A stretch of DNA of 54,224 nucleotides. It comes from Branchiostoma floridae (Eukaryota > Chordata > Leptocardii > Amphioxiformes > Branchiostomatidae). The position numbers and the translations under genes are program-made. Location of the stretch: NCBI RefSeq assembly GCF_000003815.2, contig NC_049989.1, forward strand, positions 15,901,990 to 15,956,213, written 5' to 3'. Below are positions 19,895 through 31,267 of the stretch, piece by piece (position 1 is the first letter of the stretch; each line of letters opens with the position of its first letter). The notes under the pieces are model-generated. The model saw only the letters and a list, made by a program, of their open reading frames with translations, ran no database searches and was not told the DNA's origin.

Positions 19895-21475
19895 GGGACT
19901 GTACGATATTTATCAGGGGGGAGGGCTGGTGCATTAGGGGGGGAGGGCCATGTTAATTTTTTTTGAGGTGGGGGGAGGGCCATGATAATTTTTTTTTGAG
20001 ATATAGGGGAGGGGCATGTTAATTTTTTTTGAAAGAATTGTTTATACTTTTTTTTGTTTTGATATCTTGACATGGCCCTAAAACTGATAAAATAAGCCTT
20101 CTGAATAGCCTAAAATGCAAGAGCCCCCCTAGGTCCCCCAAAGTGGCGCTGCCCTGGACCAGCGTTCCCGCCAGGCATACGTCATTTAATTCCATCTACG
20201 GACTTAATTTTTTCTGGAAAGATGCACTCGGCTCGGCTGAGTTTCCCCAAATATTACAAAAGCGGTGCACGGTAAATATGTGAAGAATCCAAAAGTATAC
20301 ACTTTATTTTTTATTTACAACATTTCTTTTGTTTCAAAAGGACAAAATTTGCGGCAGAAAAGGGGCCGCAATATTGTTGTCAAGCGTCGATCGAGTCTGT
20401 GCATTGGCATTGTCGTCCGTAGCACATGGCGCGGCACGCCCCCCTCCCCAGACGGACTGTTGATCGCACCAGCACGTTGGGACGTCTTTTCTGGCTACTG
20501 CTTCAAGGCTACACCGGCACTGATCACTGCCAAAGACGCAGCGGATCGCCCTCCTTCGTATAATGTATAACGTTCTTGGTCTACTCTACTCTATGTAAAA
20601 AGAAATCCTGCGGTGAGCCAAAGATTTCACGCCGAAAACGGTGTTACCTGAGGTCGCACGTAACAAACGCACGCTCGTGGAAAATGACGGCGCGGCCTTG
20701 TAAAACCCGACCGATTCGATAAATGATAAATTTGAGTAAAATCATCGGGTAAAATAGAAAAAAAAACACAAGGTGTGATGGCGCCGTCATTCTATCCTAG
20801 AGATGGAAAAACTAAGCATTTGATGCGGGAGGGCGCAACATCGATCGCACGAGGTAGGCATTTTTTATTCAATGCCGGAAAAAAATTGGCAGGATTTTTC
20901 CATGGGCTGACGAACTCACTGGCTAGAGCCCTGTTTGGAAGCATCAAAAACCCAAAATTTTCATATAGACATCACTGGACAAATAATACTCGAGCCAGAT
21001 CACGGGCAGCTAATTCCCCCTGCTTTAAATATAGTTATAACGTATTTTTGGGGGGAGGGCGGACGTCGATTACTGAAAAACGGGAGTAAAAAAGGCAACC
21101 GGCATCCAATCTCGAGGGCATAATTTTTCTCTCAAATTGCAGGAAATTCTGTTTTAGAGGGTCTGAAAATCCAAATTTTCCCGGGGGAGCATGCCCCCGG
21201 ACCCCTGCCCCGACGCTGTGAAAAAATCCTGGCAAGAACACTGGCGCCCTTGTGCCCTGACGTCGATTAAGATTATTTTATCGGTTGTTTTTCGACCCGT
21301 TCAATTATGCCTGTCGGGGTTGAGGGGGGGGGGCATGTTGAATTTTTTGAAGTGGAGGGGGAGGGTCACGTTAAATTTTTTTGAGATGGGGGGAGGGCCA
21401 TCAAAAAAATTTTTCATCAGACTTCCAATGCACCAGCCCTCCCCCCCCCCCCCCCAATAAATATCGTATGGTCCC
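19895..21475. mobile_element. Nested 1.58-kb DNA transposon, Harbinger-like by target duplication
   Basis: Termini GGGACTGTACGATATTTAT (left) and GGGACCATACGATATTTAT (right, reversed) continue as ~45-bp inverted repeats that include a G-run and GAGGGCTGGTGCATT. TAA flanks both sides (19892-19894 and 21476-21478), matching the 3-bp TWA duplication of PIF/Harbinger. Removing it recreates the sequence of the opposite foldback arm (ACGTAACATAG versus ACATAACATAG). Subterminal GAGGGCCATGTTAATTTTTT repeats lie inside both ends. The interior has no transposase motif. Confidence 0.85.
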
Positions 21476-22906
21476 TAACATAGTATCCCATTCAGACGTC
21501 CATTCGAAGAAACTAAAAATTCCTAATTTCTTTTAAAAGCTTAAATGGATATCAAGAACTGCTGGATATTGTCTTTTATCACCCAGAATATGTATATACA
21601 AGCATAAATAATAACAGAAAGTATCATATCAACGATTAAGCAGAAATAATAGGCCCAATCGGCGGCAAACTTCACTGATCTAAAACCGGCTGCCATACCT
21701 CTTGTAGAGCAATCTGCTATTTATCTAGACGTGGCCCGTGAATTTTTAAGACGAAGTTAGATAGCGCATATTCTAACGTTTCCGAAACAAGTATCGAATG
21801 TTACGGGCCGGATTTAATTAATGAACTCGAGGGAATTAACTGATAGAAAATACCCGCCTGAGCAAAGGGGGGCTAAAATCGGCTGCCATACGGCTAGTGT
21901 CTAAACGTTGCCCGTGAACTTTTAAGTGCAATTCAGATAGCTCATACCTGTCGTATTTGATACAAATATCTAATCTTACGGGCCGGATTTAATTAATTTA
22001 ACTCAGTGCCGATTTCTTATAGACCAAACTGCTTCAACTCTAGTTCATCAATTAAATCTGGTCCGTAAGAATTGATACTTGTATTGAATACGTTGGGGTA
22101 TACGCTATCTAAATTCGTCTTAAAAGTTCACGGGCCGTAAGAGGCAATTTACTCTACAAGCCGTATGGCAGCCGATTTCAGCACCCCTTTGCTTGGGTAT
22201 TTCCTATTTCCTATAGCTATTAGTAAATTAGTTAATTTCCCCATAGTTCATTAATCAAATCCGGCCCGTAAGATTTTATACGTTTTGAATACGTTAAGAT
22301 ATGCGCTATCTAAATTCGCTTTTAGATATGCGCTATCTAAAAACCAGTCTGAAGTTGGCGGCCGATTGGGCCCATTATTTTTGCTTAATCGTTGATACAA
22401 TACTTTCTGTTATTATCTTTATTTATATATATATATATATATATATTGGGTGGTAATAGACAATATCCAGAAGTTCTTGATATCCATTTAAGCTTATGAA
22501 GGAAATTAGAAATTTTTAGCTTCTTCGAATGGGCGTCTGAATGGGGTGCTAATTGCTATGTTATGTCTAATGACGAATCGGCGCCTGGATCGGCGGCTAC
22601 CAATCGGCGACCATCTTCAGCCTGGTACACAAAGTCCCTTCGCTGTGAGCACACAGCTCCCTCGCCGAGCACGCAGCCCCTTTGCTGTGTGAACACAGCT
22701 CTTTCGTTGTGAGCACACAGCTCCTTCGCCGAGCATGCAGCCCCTTCGCTGTGAGCACACCGTGAGCTCCTTTGCTAAAACAGGTTGTGTCAAAATGGTC
22801 CTTCGTAATTAAGCATACTGGGCGAAGAGCAGCGAAAAGATGTATGTTGGACGAGGAATTTAAGTCCGGCAATGAAAGGAGGGGACACAGGCAAAAATTC
22901 TTCATT

Positions 22907-23960
22907 GGGTATCGCAAAACGGAGCCTGCAGGCTCACAATGGAATGATGTACAGATCACTGGAATGTATAATTGGCCTGTTACTGGATCTAAGAGAGAAA
23001 ACAAGTGTAAGTTCTTTAAAAGTGTAAGTTCTTTTAACTTATAACTGTTCCTTAGAATCGTTGTCACAGGTGAGCCAAGGGGCACCAGTAAACACTTTGT
23101 ACCAGTTCACGTACGCTATAGGCCAAATAGCAGTATATCTTATAAAATAATTTACCCCGTACTTCGACTAGTTACCTAGGGTGTCTTATTACATGGATTT
23201 CTAATCTTCATCGATACATGAACGTCATACATACTTGACAAGATGATCAATGTATAATTCTTGGCTGCCTAAAACAAAATGCAAAAATTAAGAGGAGAAA
23301 AAATCGTATACAGAGGTCAGAAGCTTTGGAATGTCCTGCCGACTGATATTAAGATTTTGGATACTAATGTCATAATGTCAACATGACAGTGAAAGGCAAA
23401 TGATTTTGGACTTCTGATGTGTAATTCGTAAGTATTGATTACCTTGGAGTTGTCCTATCTGCATACCAGTGTTGTGTTTTTGTTTTTTGTTTTGGTAATT
23501 GTATGGCCCCTGGAAGATTAGCCCCCTAAGGGCTAAATCATATCTCTATAAATGTTCTATTATAGAAAACACTTGTATTATTTATAGAATTTCATCATCA
23601 ATTGTAAAAATAGATTATTGCTTTTAATTCTGCACATCTTTGTACTCAATTATCATGAGCCAGCGGTTACTACGGAGGGTAACCTGGCTAATGTTTCGAT
23701 GGCCGCAGTCAGAAAGAAGCACTTTTGTGAATGTGATCATTGTGGAATTATGATTGTATTATATAATTCATAACTAGATTTGTTATGGGTACATGACATT
23801 TGTATATGCATACCCAATCAAGGGTTTCACTTGTGGATGACGATCCACCTGAGCAATGAAGCAATATAACATATTACAGTACAATGTAAGTCAACCAGTA
23901 GAAAACCTTTTGAAGGGGGTGGTAGAGCATTCTGAATGTTACCTGAGTTTTGTATGACTG
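22907..23960 (+). repeat. Dispersed duplicated segment, copy 2
   Basis: Colinear with 1017-2290. It includes the LINE-type 3' tail at about 23300-23570 (LWNVLP word, then CTGGAAGATTAGCCCCCTAAGG) and GATGACGATCCACC near 23836. It starts about 100 bases after the foldback element. Confidence 0.75.
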
Positions 23961-25253
23961 TTACGCTTTCTTTAGGAAGTGAAAGTAATGCTTAGATTGC
24001 TATGCAGCTTTTTTTGGTAGAATTAATTACTTGTGTACTTCATTAACATGACGTAGTCTGAAGAAGGCAGAGACAGTAGTGGGTGATCAAATGCTGCCCG
24101 GTGTCAGGCCAAATTTTCGCTCCTGCCAAGTATTTGTCCCAAACCGCTTGGGGGGTTGCGGTATACATGACGGGAGAAAAATGCGTCACACCTGTGTGGC
24201 CGGGTAATTGCCAAGCAGACGTCTGAGTGGACTAACCATCTCAGGCAGCAGCGATGTGAAGACTAACCATAACCCTTACACGACCATAACCCTAACAGCT
24301 CAAGTTATTGAGGAAATTGGGAAAGTTATTTCGTCTTAACATCGATGGGCGTAAAAACATTTTGTAACAAGTACCCATGATTCAGGGTGGCCACGTTCTT
24401 GCCTTCAATTCCAACAATGTGATTTTGGTGTTGATTTTGGTGTTGAACAAAGAAAACGCCATATCTGCTACATGGTTTCCCTACATAGTGCAGTAGGTCT
24501 ACAATGTAAAATGAGTTGTAAGATGATTTTTGAAACTCTAATATGATCAGAACTGAAAGACGTCACTAAACATGCGAGTTCTTATTATGCCTGAGTAAGA
24601 GTTATGACGTATTGAATATTGGCCAAGAAACATGTAACCTAGATGTGCTTTGTACAATTGTTCCAGAAACGTGAAATAGTCCAGTCCATACGATTATTGT
24701 ATGGTTTATAGTAATGAGCTTGAATGATAAGCCATGTTTTAGTTTAAGTCTTTTAGATCTACATGACATTTAGTAAAATATCATATGCAAGAAAAAGTGT
24801 TCTAAAAAGAAGGAAAAATTAAAACTAGATGTCAGATTCAACAGCAATTAACATTTACAGTGTACAGTCCAAATTCTGTAGGAACACTGAGTGATTGACT
24901 TATTTATGAGGCCCAGAAGCGGCTTGTTAAAGGAAAATCCTGTATGTAGAAGGAAAAATCCTCTGGTAAAAGCACGTTAGGAATGCATGTTTGTAGTACT
25001 GGGTTTTAACCATATAGCAACTGAGATGGGTTTGAATCTGATCTGATGTTGAGCAGATACCTGAAGAAGATAAGATTTGGAAAAGAAATATGTGACTCGT
25101 CTGATGTACAAAATGCTCTACAGATACAGAGAAGGTTAACGAGGGATCTGAGTGTGTAAAAAGGCCGTAGACGCTAATAAAAAATGTGTTCGTGATGAAA
25201 GTTTGTTGTGCATTTTCTATTCTTATTTCGAAAGTCTATATACATTGCACTAC
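23961..25253. other. No feature recognised
   Basis: AT-rich DNA without a supportable exon. Short CCATAACCCTAAC words near 24280 are too few to call a telomeric repeat. Confidence 0.4.
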
Positions 25254-25261
25254 ATGTGATT

Positions 25262-25400
25262 TCTACTCTCCAAGCAGAGGTTCGGCTTCGGTAGTTATGA
25301 TATGTTTTAAAAGCATTATTGTCGAACTTTATCATGATTTTGTACCGTTTTATTTATATCTGCGGGCCCGGAGCCGAATTTCTGCTTGGAGAGTATGCAT
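25262..25400. mobile_element. 139-bp MITE, hAT-like by 8-bp target duplication
   Basis: Inverted termini share ACTCTCCAAGCAGA followed by a TTCGGCT word, and the element is flanked by the perfect 8-bp duplication ATGTGATT (25254-25261 and 25401-25408). It is non-coding. The outermost bases differ between the ends (TCT versus ATGCAT), so the exact terminus is uncertain. Confidence 0.8.
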
Positions 25401-25408
25401 ATGTGATT

Positions 25409-26237
25409 ATTCTAGTCGACCCTGACCTTTGACATATGTAAAGCTGGCTCGTGTAAATGACGCCACCTGACAGTTCTTACTAAGTAGGACACTTAAACTG
25501 TTAAACATGACATTTGTAACAAGGAATGAGAGAAATACCCATATACATCAATTATGCAAATTGTTACCAAATTTACATAATCAATGAGAAATGTTTTATT
25601 ATAGTGTTAAATGACGAAAATGCCATTATTGCGACATTATGTAACAACCGGCCAGGCAAAAGGATAGAATACAACTACATCACACCTAAAACAACAATCA
25701 TTAAAAAGACATTTTAATAAACAATAAAACCGTCGCCATGGCAATAGTTTTCGCTGCCACACTTATTGCGTTAGTTTGGGTTTAGGCTTCGAAAATTTTC
25801 CCCATACATGTATATCGGCCGAGAACTTCCTGGTAAAGCGGCCTTATCGCCTGATTACCCAGATAATATGCATGTTCGCATGGAGGCCGAAGAACACAGT
25901 GTTTCTACGCGACCCCCGTGGTCTGTGACGCACGGGTAAAAAAGAAGTGCGACCAAGATCTTGAAGCGTATGCAAACACTGTCACGTGAAGTACAGCGAG
26001 GCATGAACTGTGCTATATGGTAGCATAGAAAGTCGACTTTCAGACCACATTTGAGAGATATGTATGTGGTGTTCGCCCGTTCATTGTATCAATACGCGTG
26101 ACCTTTACAGCCAATCGCCTCGGTGAGTCGGCTGAATGTCCACATTACAAACGCATGGTCTTAGCCTGGGTACCATCCGGGTAGTAGTTCGCTCTTATCA
26201 TGTCCCAAATATTCTGAAATACGCAATTCTCTATATA
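25409..26237. other. Mostly unannotated; short block shared with 2.7 kb
   Basis: The words CCCTGACCTTTG, GTAAAGCTGGCTCGTGTAAA and GACGCCACCTGACA (about 25420-25475) match 2714-2775, extending the long-range similarity between the two repeat regions. Nothing else is recognised. Confidence 0.4.
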
Positions 26238-26815
26238 CGAGGGGCGTTCAATAAGTAATGCCCCTGACCCATTTTCCATAGCAGGAGATTAATGAAACTT
26301 GGCACAGTTATTAGTCTTTCTCTTCATAGAAACCACCCAGAGTTATGCATTTCTCCCATCGTTTGATGCAGCTCTGGATACCGTTTTTGTAGGACACCCC
26401 AGGTTGGTCCTCCAACAGATGCCTCATCAATGGCAGAAGAGGGACGACCAGGCCTGGGAGCTGTTTCCACAGACTTCCGTCCATGTTTGAATTCAGGATG
26501 CCAGCGTTTTACAAGGTCATATGATGGGGCATCATCACCATAAGTTTCTTTCATTTCATCAAAAGTCTTCTTTGGTGTGCGTCCTTTCAAATACAAAAAC
26601 CGGATCACTGCGCGACACTCAACTGGTTCCATTTCACACCTGGTCCATTTCGCACATGACTCAGTTCAAACACAAGTAAATCAAAAACCACAATTAGTTC
26701 AGAGCTGTTTTTTGCAACATAATCTATAAAGATATGAATCATTACACATGCAAAATTTCATCTAGATCAAACGACTGGAAGTGGGTCAGAGGCATTACTT
26801 ATTGAACGCCCCTCG
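26238..26815 (-). mobile_element. Internally deleted mariner-family transposon
   Basis: Ends CGAGGGGCGTTCAATAAGTA are inverted repeats, flanked by TA on both sides (26236-26237, 26816-26817). At 578 bp it is less than half the usual ~1.3 kb. On the minus strand from 26632 it encodes the mariner DNA-binding region (IRFLYLKGRTPKKTF, DAPSYDLVKRW, and the AT-hook-like PRPGRPSS), then jumps at about 26415 to the transposase C-terminus (WEKCITLGG in another frame). All three catalytic aspartates are missing, so it cannot encode an active transposase. Confidence 0.92.
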
Positions 26816-26897
26816 TAGAAGGTTGTCATTTCATGCACAAGCTTAAGGATTTATCTCAATGGACCTGAAGAGCAAATTCAAATACATCATGACATAT

Positions 26898-27564
26898 GAC
26901 GATCCCTGCATGGCCTGGACAGGTGAACACCCGGTATCAGCGCCTTGAGCAGGCGCTCAGGCGGCTGCAGAGGCCGGGTCTTTCGCGCCAGGTCGACGCG
27001 GACGGCCGACGGGCATGTCTTGGTGCTAAAGGCCGGCGGTACTTCCTTGGCATATAAAAAATAGGCTGGGGCATGGCTGGGGACCCATGGCGGGCGCACA
27101 TCTCGTCGCCGCTCTTAAGGGCACTTAAAAAGCCCTGGGTCCCATTGGAATACATTGCGCCAGGGCTTTTTACGCCTATTTTTTTTATACCAAGGAAGAG
27201 CCGCCGGATTTTAGCACCAAGACATGTCCGTCGTCCGTCCGCATCGACCTGGTGCGGAAGATCCGGCCTCTGGAGCCCTCTGTGCGCCTGAGGCGCTGAT
27301 AACGTGTGTTCACCTGTCCAGGCCTATGACGTCATCGTGGCCTTGAGAACCGCGGAGGGTATAATCGCAACATATGCCCAGAAAGAGACGTCTTTCCCCC
27401 AGACTATGGTCCCCATCCCCAGCGCCTTGGCCAGGGGCATGGCTGGGGACCCATGGCGGGCGCACATCTCGTCGCCGCTCTTAAGGGCCGGTGGCACTTC
27501 CTCTGGGCCATTATAAAAAATGGCGTAATGCATTCCAATGGGGCCAAGGTAATTTAAGAGCCCT
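26898..27564. repeat. Inverted and rearranged copies of the 366-bp satellite
   Basis: 26898-27063 is a partial unit in plus orientation (CCTGGACAGGTGAACACC to the CATATAAAAAATAGGC word). 27064-27487 is in the reverse orientation (TTCACCTGTCCAGGCCTATG near 27310). From about 27488 it turns to plus again and runs into the N gap. Divergence from the 29.4-kb array is about a tenth of positions by eye. Confidence 0.85.
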
Positions 27565-27664
27565 NNNNNNNNNNNNNNNNNNNNNNNNNNNNNNNNNNNN
27601 NNNNNNNNNNNNNNNNNNNNNNNNNNNNNNNNNNNNNNNNNNNNNNNNNNNNNNNNNNNNNNNN
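27565..27664. other. Assembly gap (100 N)
   Basis: A run of exactly 100 N, the conventional size for a gap of unknown length, inside the satellite region. Confidence 1.
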
Positions 27665-27708
27665 TACAGTTTATCTCTGCCAACTTGAATGGCTTGTATG
27701 CCAACTGT

Positions 27709-28574
27709 TTATTTGACCAAGTCTGGCTGCAGGTTCCGAACCAATGCGGCACAGACCTTGATAATGTCATCTACTGCTGACATGAGTGTTATGGGAAATG
27801 TACCCTCCAGGATTTTGAAGTCCTTCAGTCGATTGTTAGCACGCTCTACGCGGATCCTCAAGTTTGCAACAGTTTTTGTTTTCTTTACTTTGTCTCTTGT
27901 CATGTGTCGCCTCCCCTATGCTGCTGGTGGTATTTCTAGTGTTGCATTCAGCAGCATCAGGTCCTCCTGGATTGGAAATCCCCTATCTGCCATTATTTTT
28001 ATAACGTCATTTGGATCAACCAAATCTAAAAAGCCACAGTCCCAGGTAATGAACACATCAGAGGCTCTTCTGCCATAGGTCTTTGAAAGAAAGGAGATGT
28101 GTCCATTTGGTGTGATCCCTACAAACGGCTTTAAAGTATTGTGTTTTTATAGTCAAACCATGTGGAGGCTTGTAAGTCTAAAGACCTAGGTCTCTCAATA
28201 AATATTTCTGTACAATCAATTATGCATCTTATTCTACTACATTGTTTCTTGAACTGTGGTGGCAAGGTCTTGGAAATTGCAGCTCTACTTGGCCATGCTA
28301 TCAGTGGTTGTAGTGTAACAGACAGGAAGCGAACCCAAGTGTTGGCAATCTGTGAGCAAGAACAGTTTTGTCCGGCCACGGGTCTTTCTTGTCAGTGGGA
28401 AATGCATAGCTGGAAAGGTTGGGGACAGTTGCATCATCAAAATCCTTTTTTTTGTTCGATGTTTTTATTTGGACATGTCCCTGACTTCCTTTTTTTAAAG
28501 TTGATACAAGAAGGTTGAAACCGCCTTGGTTGATATGTTCCATTACCGCAGCCGACCACTGCACACAGCCTCAT
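27709..28574 (-). pseudogene. Harbinger/ISL2EU-type DDE transposase with zinc-finger-like N-terminus (decayed)
   Basis: The minus strand starts with MRLCAVVGCGNGTYQ (THAP-like Cys pattern) at 28574, then a FPTDKKDP word. A helix-turn-helix-like stretch (NTWVRFLSVTLQPLIAWP) follows. The catalytic parts are IIDCTEIFIE (first Asp), IMADRGFP (second Asp) and VERANNRLKDF (Glu), ending in CAALVRNLQPDLVK. Frameshifts occur near 28140 (after WFDYKN) and in the N-terminal part, and a stop near 27915, so it is inactive. It may have come from the element now represented by the flanking satellite. Confidence 0.88.
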
Positions 28575-29437
28575 GTTGAACCCCGGCACCTTAAAAAAAG
28601 GAAGAAACATTAAAGCAAATATCAACACTTAAACAAAAAATACAGCTTTAAAGCGCAATACACTTCAATGCACATTCTACATGCACCCCTCCCCACCGTC
28701 ACGTTTGCGTAACTTGCAGCGACCTTGCTTGCACATTTATTAGTACAATTTTTCAACCTAAAGCACCAGTTTAAAACTAATACGGACATCCAAGCCATTT
28801 ACTGCGATTATTAGTGTACTCGCTGTTGGTTCTTAACATTTTTTTATCTTTCTAATCGAAGGGTTGGTCACAGTACGAAAGCTCCTCAGTCAGTGCAAGC
28901 GGGGTCATGTCCGGACACGAGAGATCACGAGACAGTGACCATATCGGCTTTCATTATTGTGAAGACACAAGGTCGTGCATTTTAGCTAACATTTCTACGG
29001 TTTATAACATACGTAGGTTAAAATTTCCTAATTATGTCACACTGGTAACCTTTACAGACAAAAACCTGGCTGTAGTGAGAATGGACAAAAATTCTAGAAG
29101 TAAGCGGCAAAGATAGATGGCATCGTGCATGGGGGAGGGATGCATGCGTTATCACTAACTATGGTAACACTTGCTTGGATACCGTCAAAAAACGTACCGT
29201 AAATTCCTCTGAAGCGAAACTGAACACGGTGTTTCAGGTACACAAGGTTTAGGACATCGTTGGAACATCAGATCCAGGCGGGTAGCTGCCGTTAACGCCG
29301 TGTAGAGGCTAAAAATCTCGACACTTGAACATTGAACCTGGACACACGCTGCCCTGTCGAACGCGACTTGTTTATCTCACTTTTTTCGTTGCTAAGGAAA
29401 TTCCGCGCATGCGTACTGGTAAATGCAAATAAGCTTA
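28575..29437. other. No feature recognised
   Basis: AT-rich, no supportable exon; likely non-coding part of a transposon next to the transposase remnant. Confidence 0.4.
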
Positions 29438-31267
29438 TTACCCTGGCGTAATGCATTCCAATGGGGGCCAGGGTAATTTAAGAGCCCTTAAGAGCGGCGA
29501 CGCCATGAGCGACTGCCATGTGTCCCCGGCCATGCTCCTGGCCAAGGCGCTCGTGATAGGCACCCTAGTTTGGGGGATAGACGTCTCTTTCTGGCCATAT
29601 CTTGCGATTATACATTCCCGTGGTTCCCAGGCCACGATGACGTCATAGGCCTGGACAGGTGAACACCCGTTATCAGCGCCTCAGGCGCACAGAGGGCTGC
29701 AGAGGCCGGGTCTTTCGCACCAGGTCGACGCGGACGGCCGACGGGCATGTCTTGGTGCTAAAGGCCGGCGGCACTTCCTTGGCATATGAAAAATAGGCGC
29801 AAATTACCCTGGCGTAATGCATTCCAATGGGGGCCAGGGTAATTTAAGAGCCCTTAAGAGCGGCGACGCCATGAGCGACTGCCATGAGTCCCCGGCCATG
29901 CTCCTGGCCAAGGCGCTCGTGATAGGCACCCTAGTTTGGGGGATAGACGTCTCTTTCTGGCCATATCTTGCGATTATACATTCCCGTGGTTCCCAGGCCA
30001 CGATGACGTCATAGGCCTGGACAGGTGAACACCCGTTATCAGCGCCTCAGGCGCACAGAGGGCTGCAGAGGCCGGGTCTTTCGCACCAGGTCGACGCGGA
30101 CGGCCGACGGGCATGTCTTGGTGCTAAAGGCCGGCGGCACTTCCTTGGCATATAGAAAATAGGCGCAAATTACCCTGGCGTAATGCATTCCAATGGGGGC
30201 CAGGGTAATTTAAGAGCCCTTAAGAGCGGCGACGCCATGAGCGACTGCCATGTGTCCCCGGCCATGCTCCTGGCCAAGGCGCTCGTGATAGGCACCCTAG
30301 TTTGGGGGATAGACGTCTCTTTCTGGCCATATCTTGCGATTATACATTCCCGTGGTTCCCAGGCCACGATGACGTCATAGGCCTGGACAGGTGAACACCC
30401 GTTATCAGCGCCTCAGGCGCACAGAGGGCTGCAGAGGCCGGGTCTTTCGCACCAGGTCGACGCGGACGGCCGACGGGCATGTCTTGGTGCTAAAGGCCGG
30501 CGGCACTTCCTTGGCATATAGAAAATAGGCGCAAATTACCCTGGCGTAATGCATTCCAATGGGGGCCAGGGTAATTTAAGAGCCCTTAAGAGCGGCGACG
30601 CCATGAGCGACTGCCATGTGTCCCCGGCCATGCTCCTGGCCAAGGCGCTCGTGATAGGCACCCTAGTTTGGGGGATAGACGTCTCTTTCTGGCCATATCT
30701 TGCGATTATACATTCCCGTGGTTCCCAGGCCACGATGACGTCATAGGCCTGGACAGGTGAACACCCGTTATCAGCGCCTCAGGCGCACAGAGGGCTGCAG
30801 AGGCCGGGTCTTTCGCACCAGGTCGACGCGGACGGCCGACGGGCATGTCTTGGTGCTAAAGGCCGGCGGCACTTCCTTGGCATATAGAAAATAGGCGCAA
30901 ATTACCCTGGCGTAATGCATTCCAATGGGGGCCAGGGTAATTTAAGAGCCCTTAAGAGCGGCGACGCCATGAGCGACTGCCATGTGTCCCCGGCCATGCT
31001 CCTGGCCAAGGCGCTCGTGATAGGCACCCTAGTTTGGGGGATAGACGTCTCTTTCTGGCCATATCTTGCGATTATACATTCCCGTGGTTCCCAGGCCACG
31101 ATGACGTCATAGGCCTGGACAGGTGAACACCCGTTATCAGCGCCTCAGGCGCACAGAGGGCTGCAGAGGCCGGGTCTTTCGCACCAGGTCGACGCGGACG
31201 GCCGACGGGCATGTCTTGGTGCTAAAGGCCGGCGGCACTTCCTTGGCATATGAAAAATAGGCGCAAA
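29438..31267 (+). repeat. Satellite: five 366-bp units in tandem
   Basis: Units begin with TTACCCTGGCGTAATGC at 29438, 29804, 30170, 30536 and 30902, period exactly 366. They differ at only a handful of bases (TGTGTCC or TGAGTCC; CATATGAAAAAT in units 1 and 5, CATATAGAAAAT in 2-4). Each unit opens with a hairpin in which TTACCCTGG pairs with CCAGGGTAA, and contains the palindrome TGACGTCA. The 65-codon frames on both strands recur only because the unit length is a multiple of three. Confidence 0.97.

Larger units (their letters stand above)
19661..22807. mobile_element. Foldback DNA transposon with ~0.75-kb inverted arms
   Basis: Ends TACGAAGGACCATT are exact inverted repeats, flanked by the perfect 6-bp duplication ATTAAG (19655-19660 and 22808-22813). 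Ignoring a nested insertion (19895-21475), the element is about 1.56 kb and consists of two long arms meeting near 22.02 kb. Each arm starts with a subterminal array of GAGCTGTGTGCTCACAGCG-like units and continues through words such as GGCTGCCATAC and GGGCCGGATTTAATTAA. There is no transposase ORF, so it is non-autonomous. Confidence 0.9.

Noticed and set aside
24270-24300. Telomere-like CCTAAC words
   Set aside because: Only a few imperfect CCATAACCCTAAC words; too short to call a telomeric tract.
29438-31112. Ten repeated 65-codon frames on both strands
   Set aside because: They recur because the satellite period (366) is divisible by three; no protein features and identical on both strands.
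29438-31267. CRISPR-like repeat array
   Set aside because: Units are 366 bp, contiguous and without unique spacers, in eukaryotic DNA.
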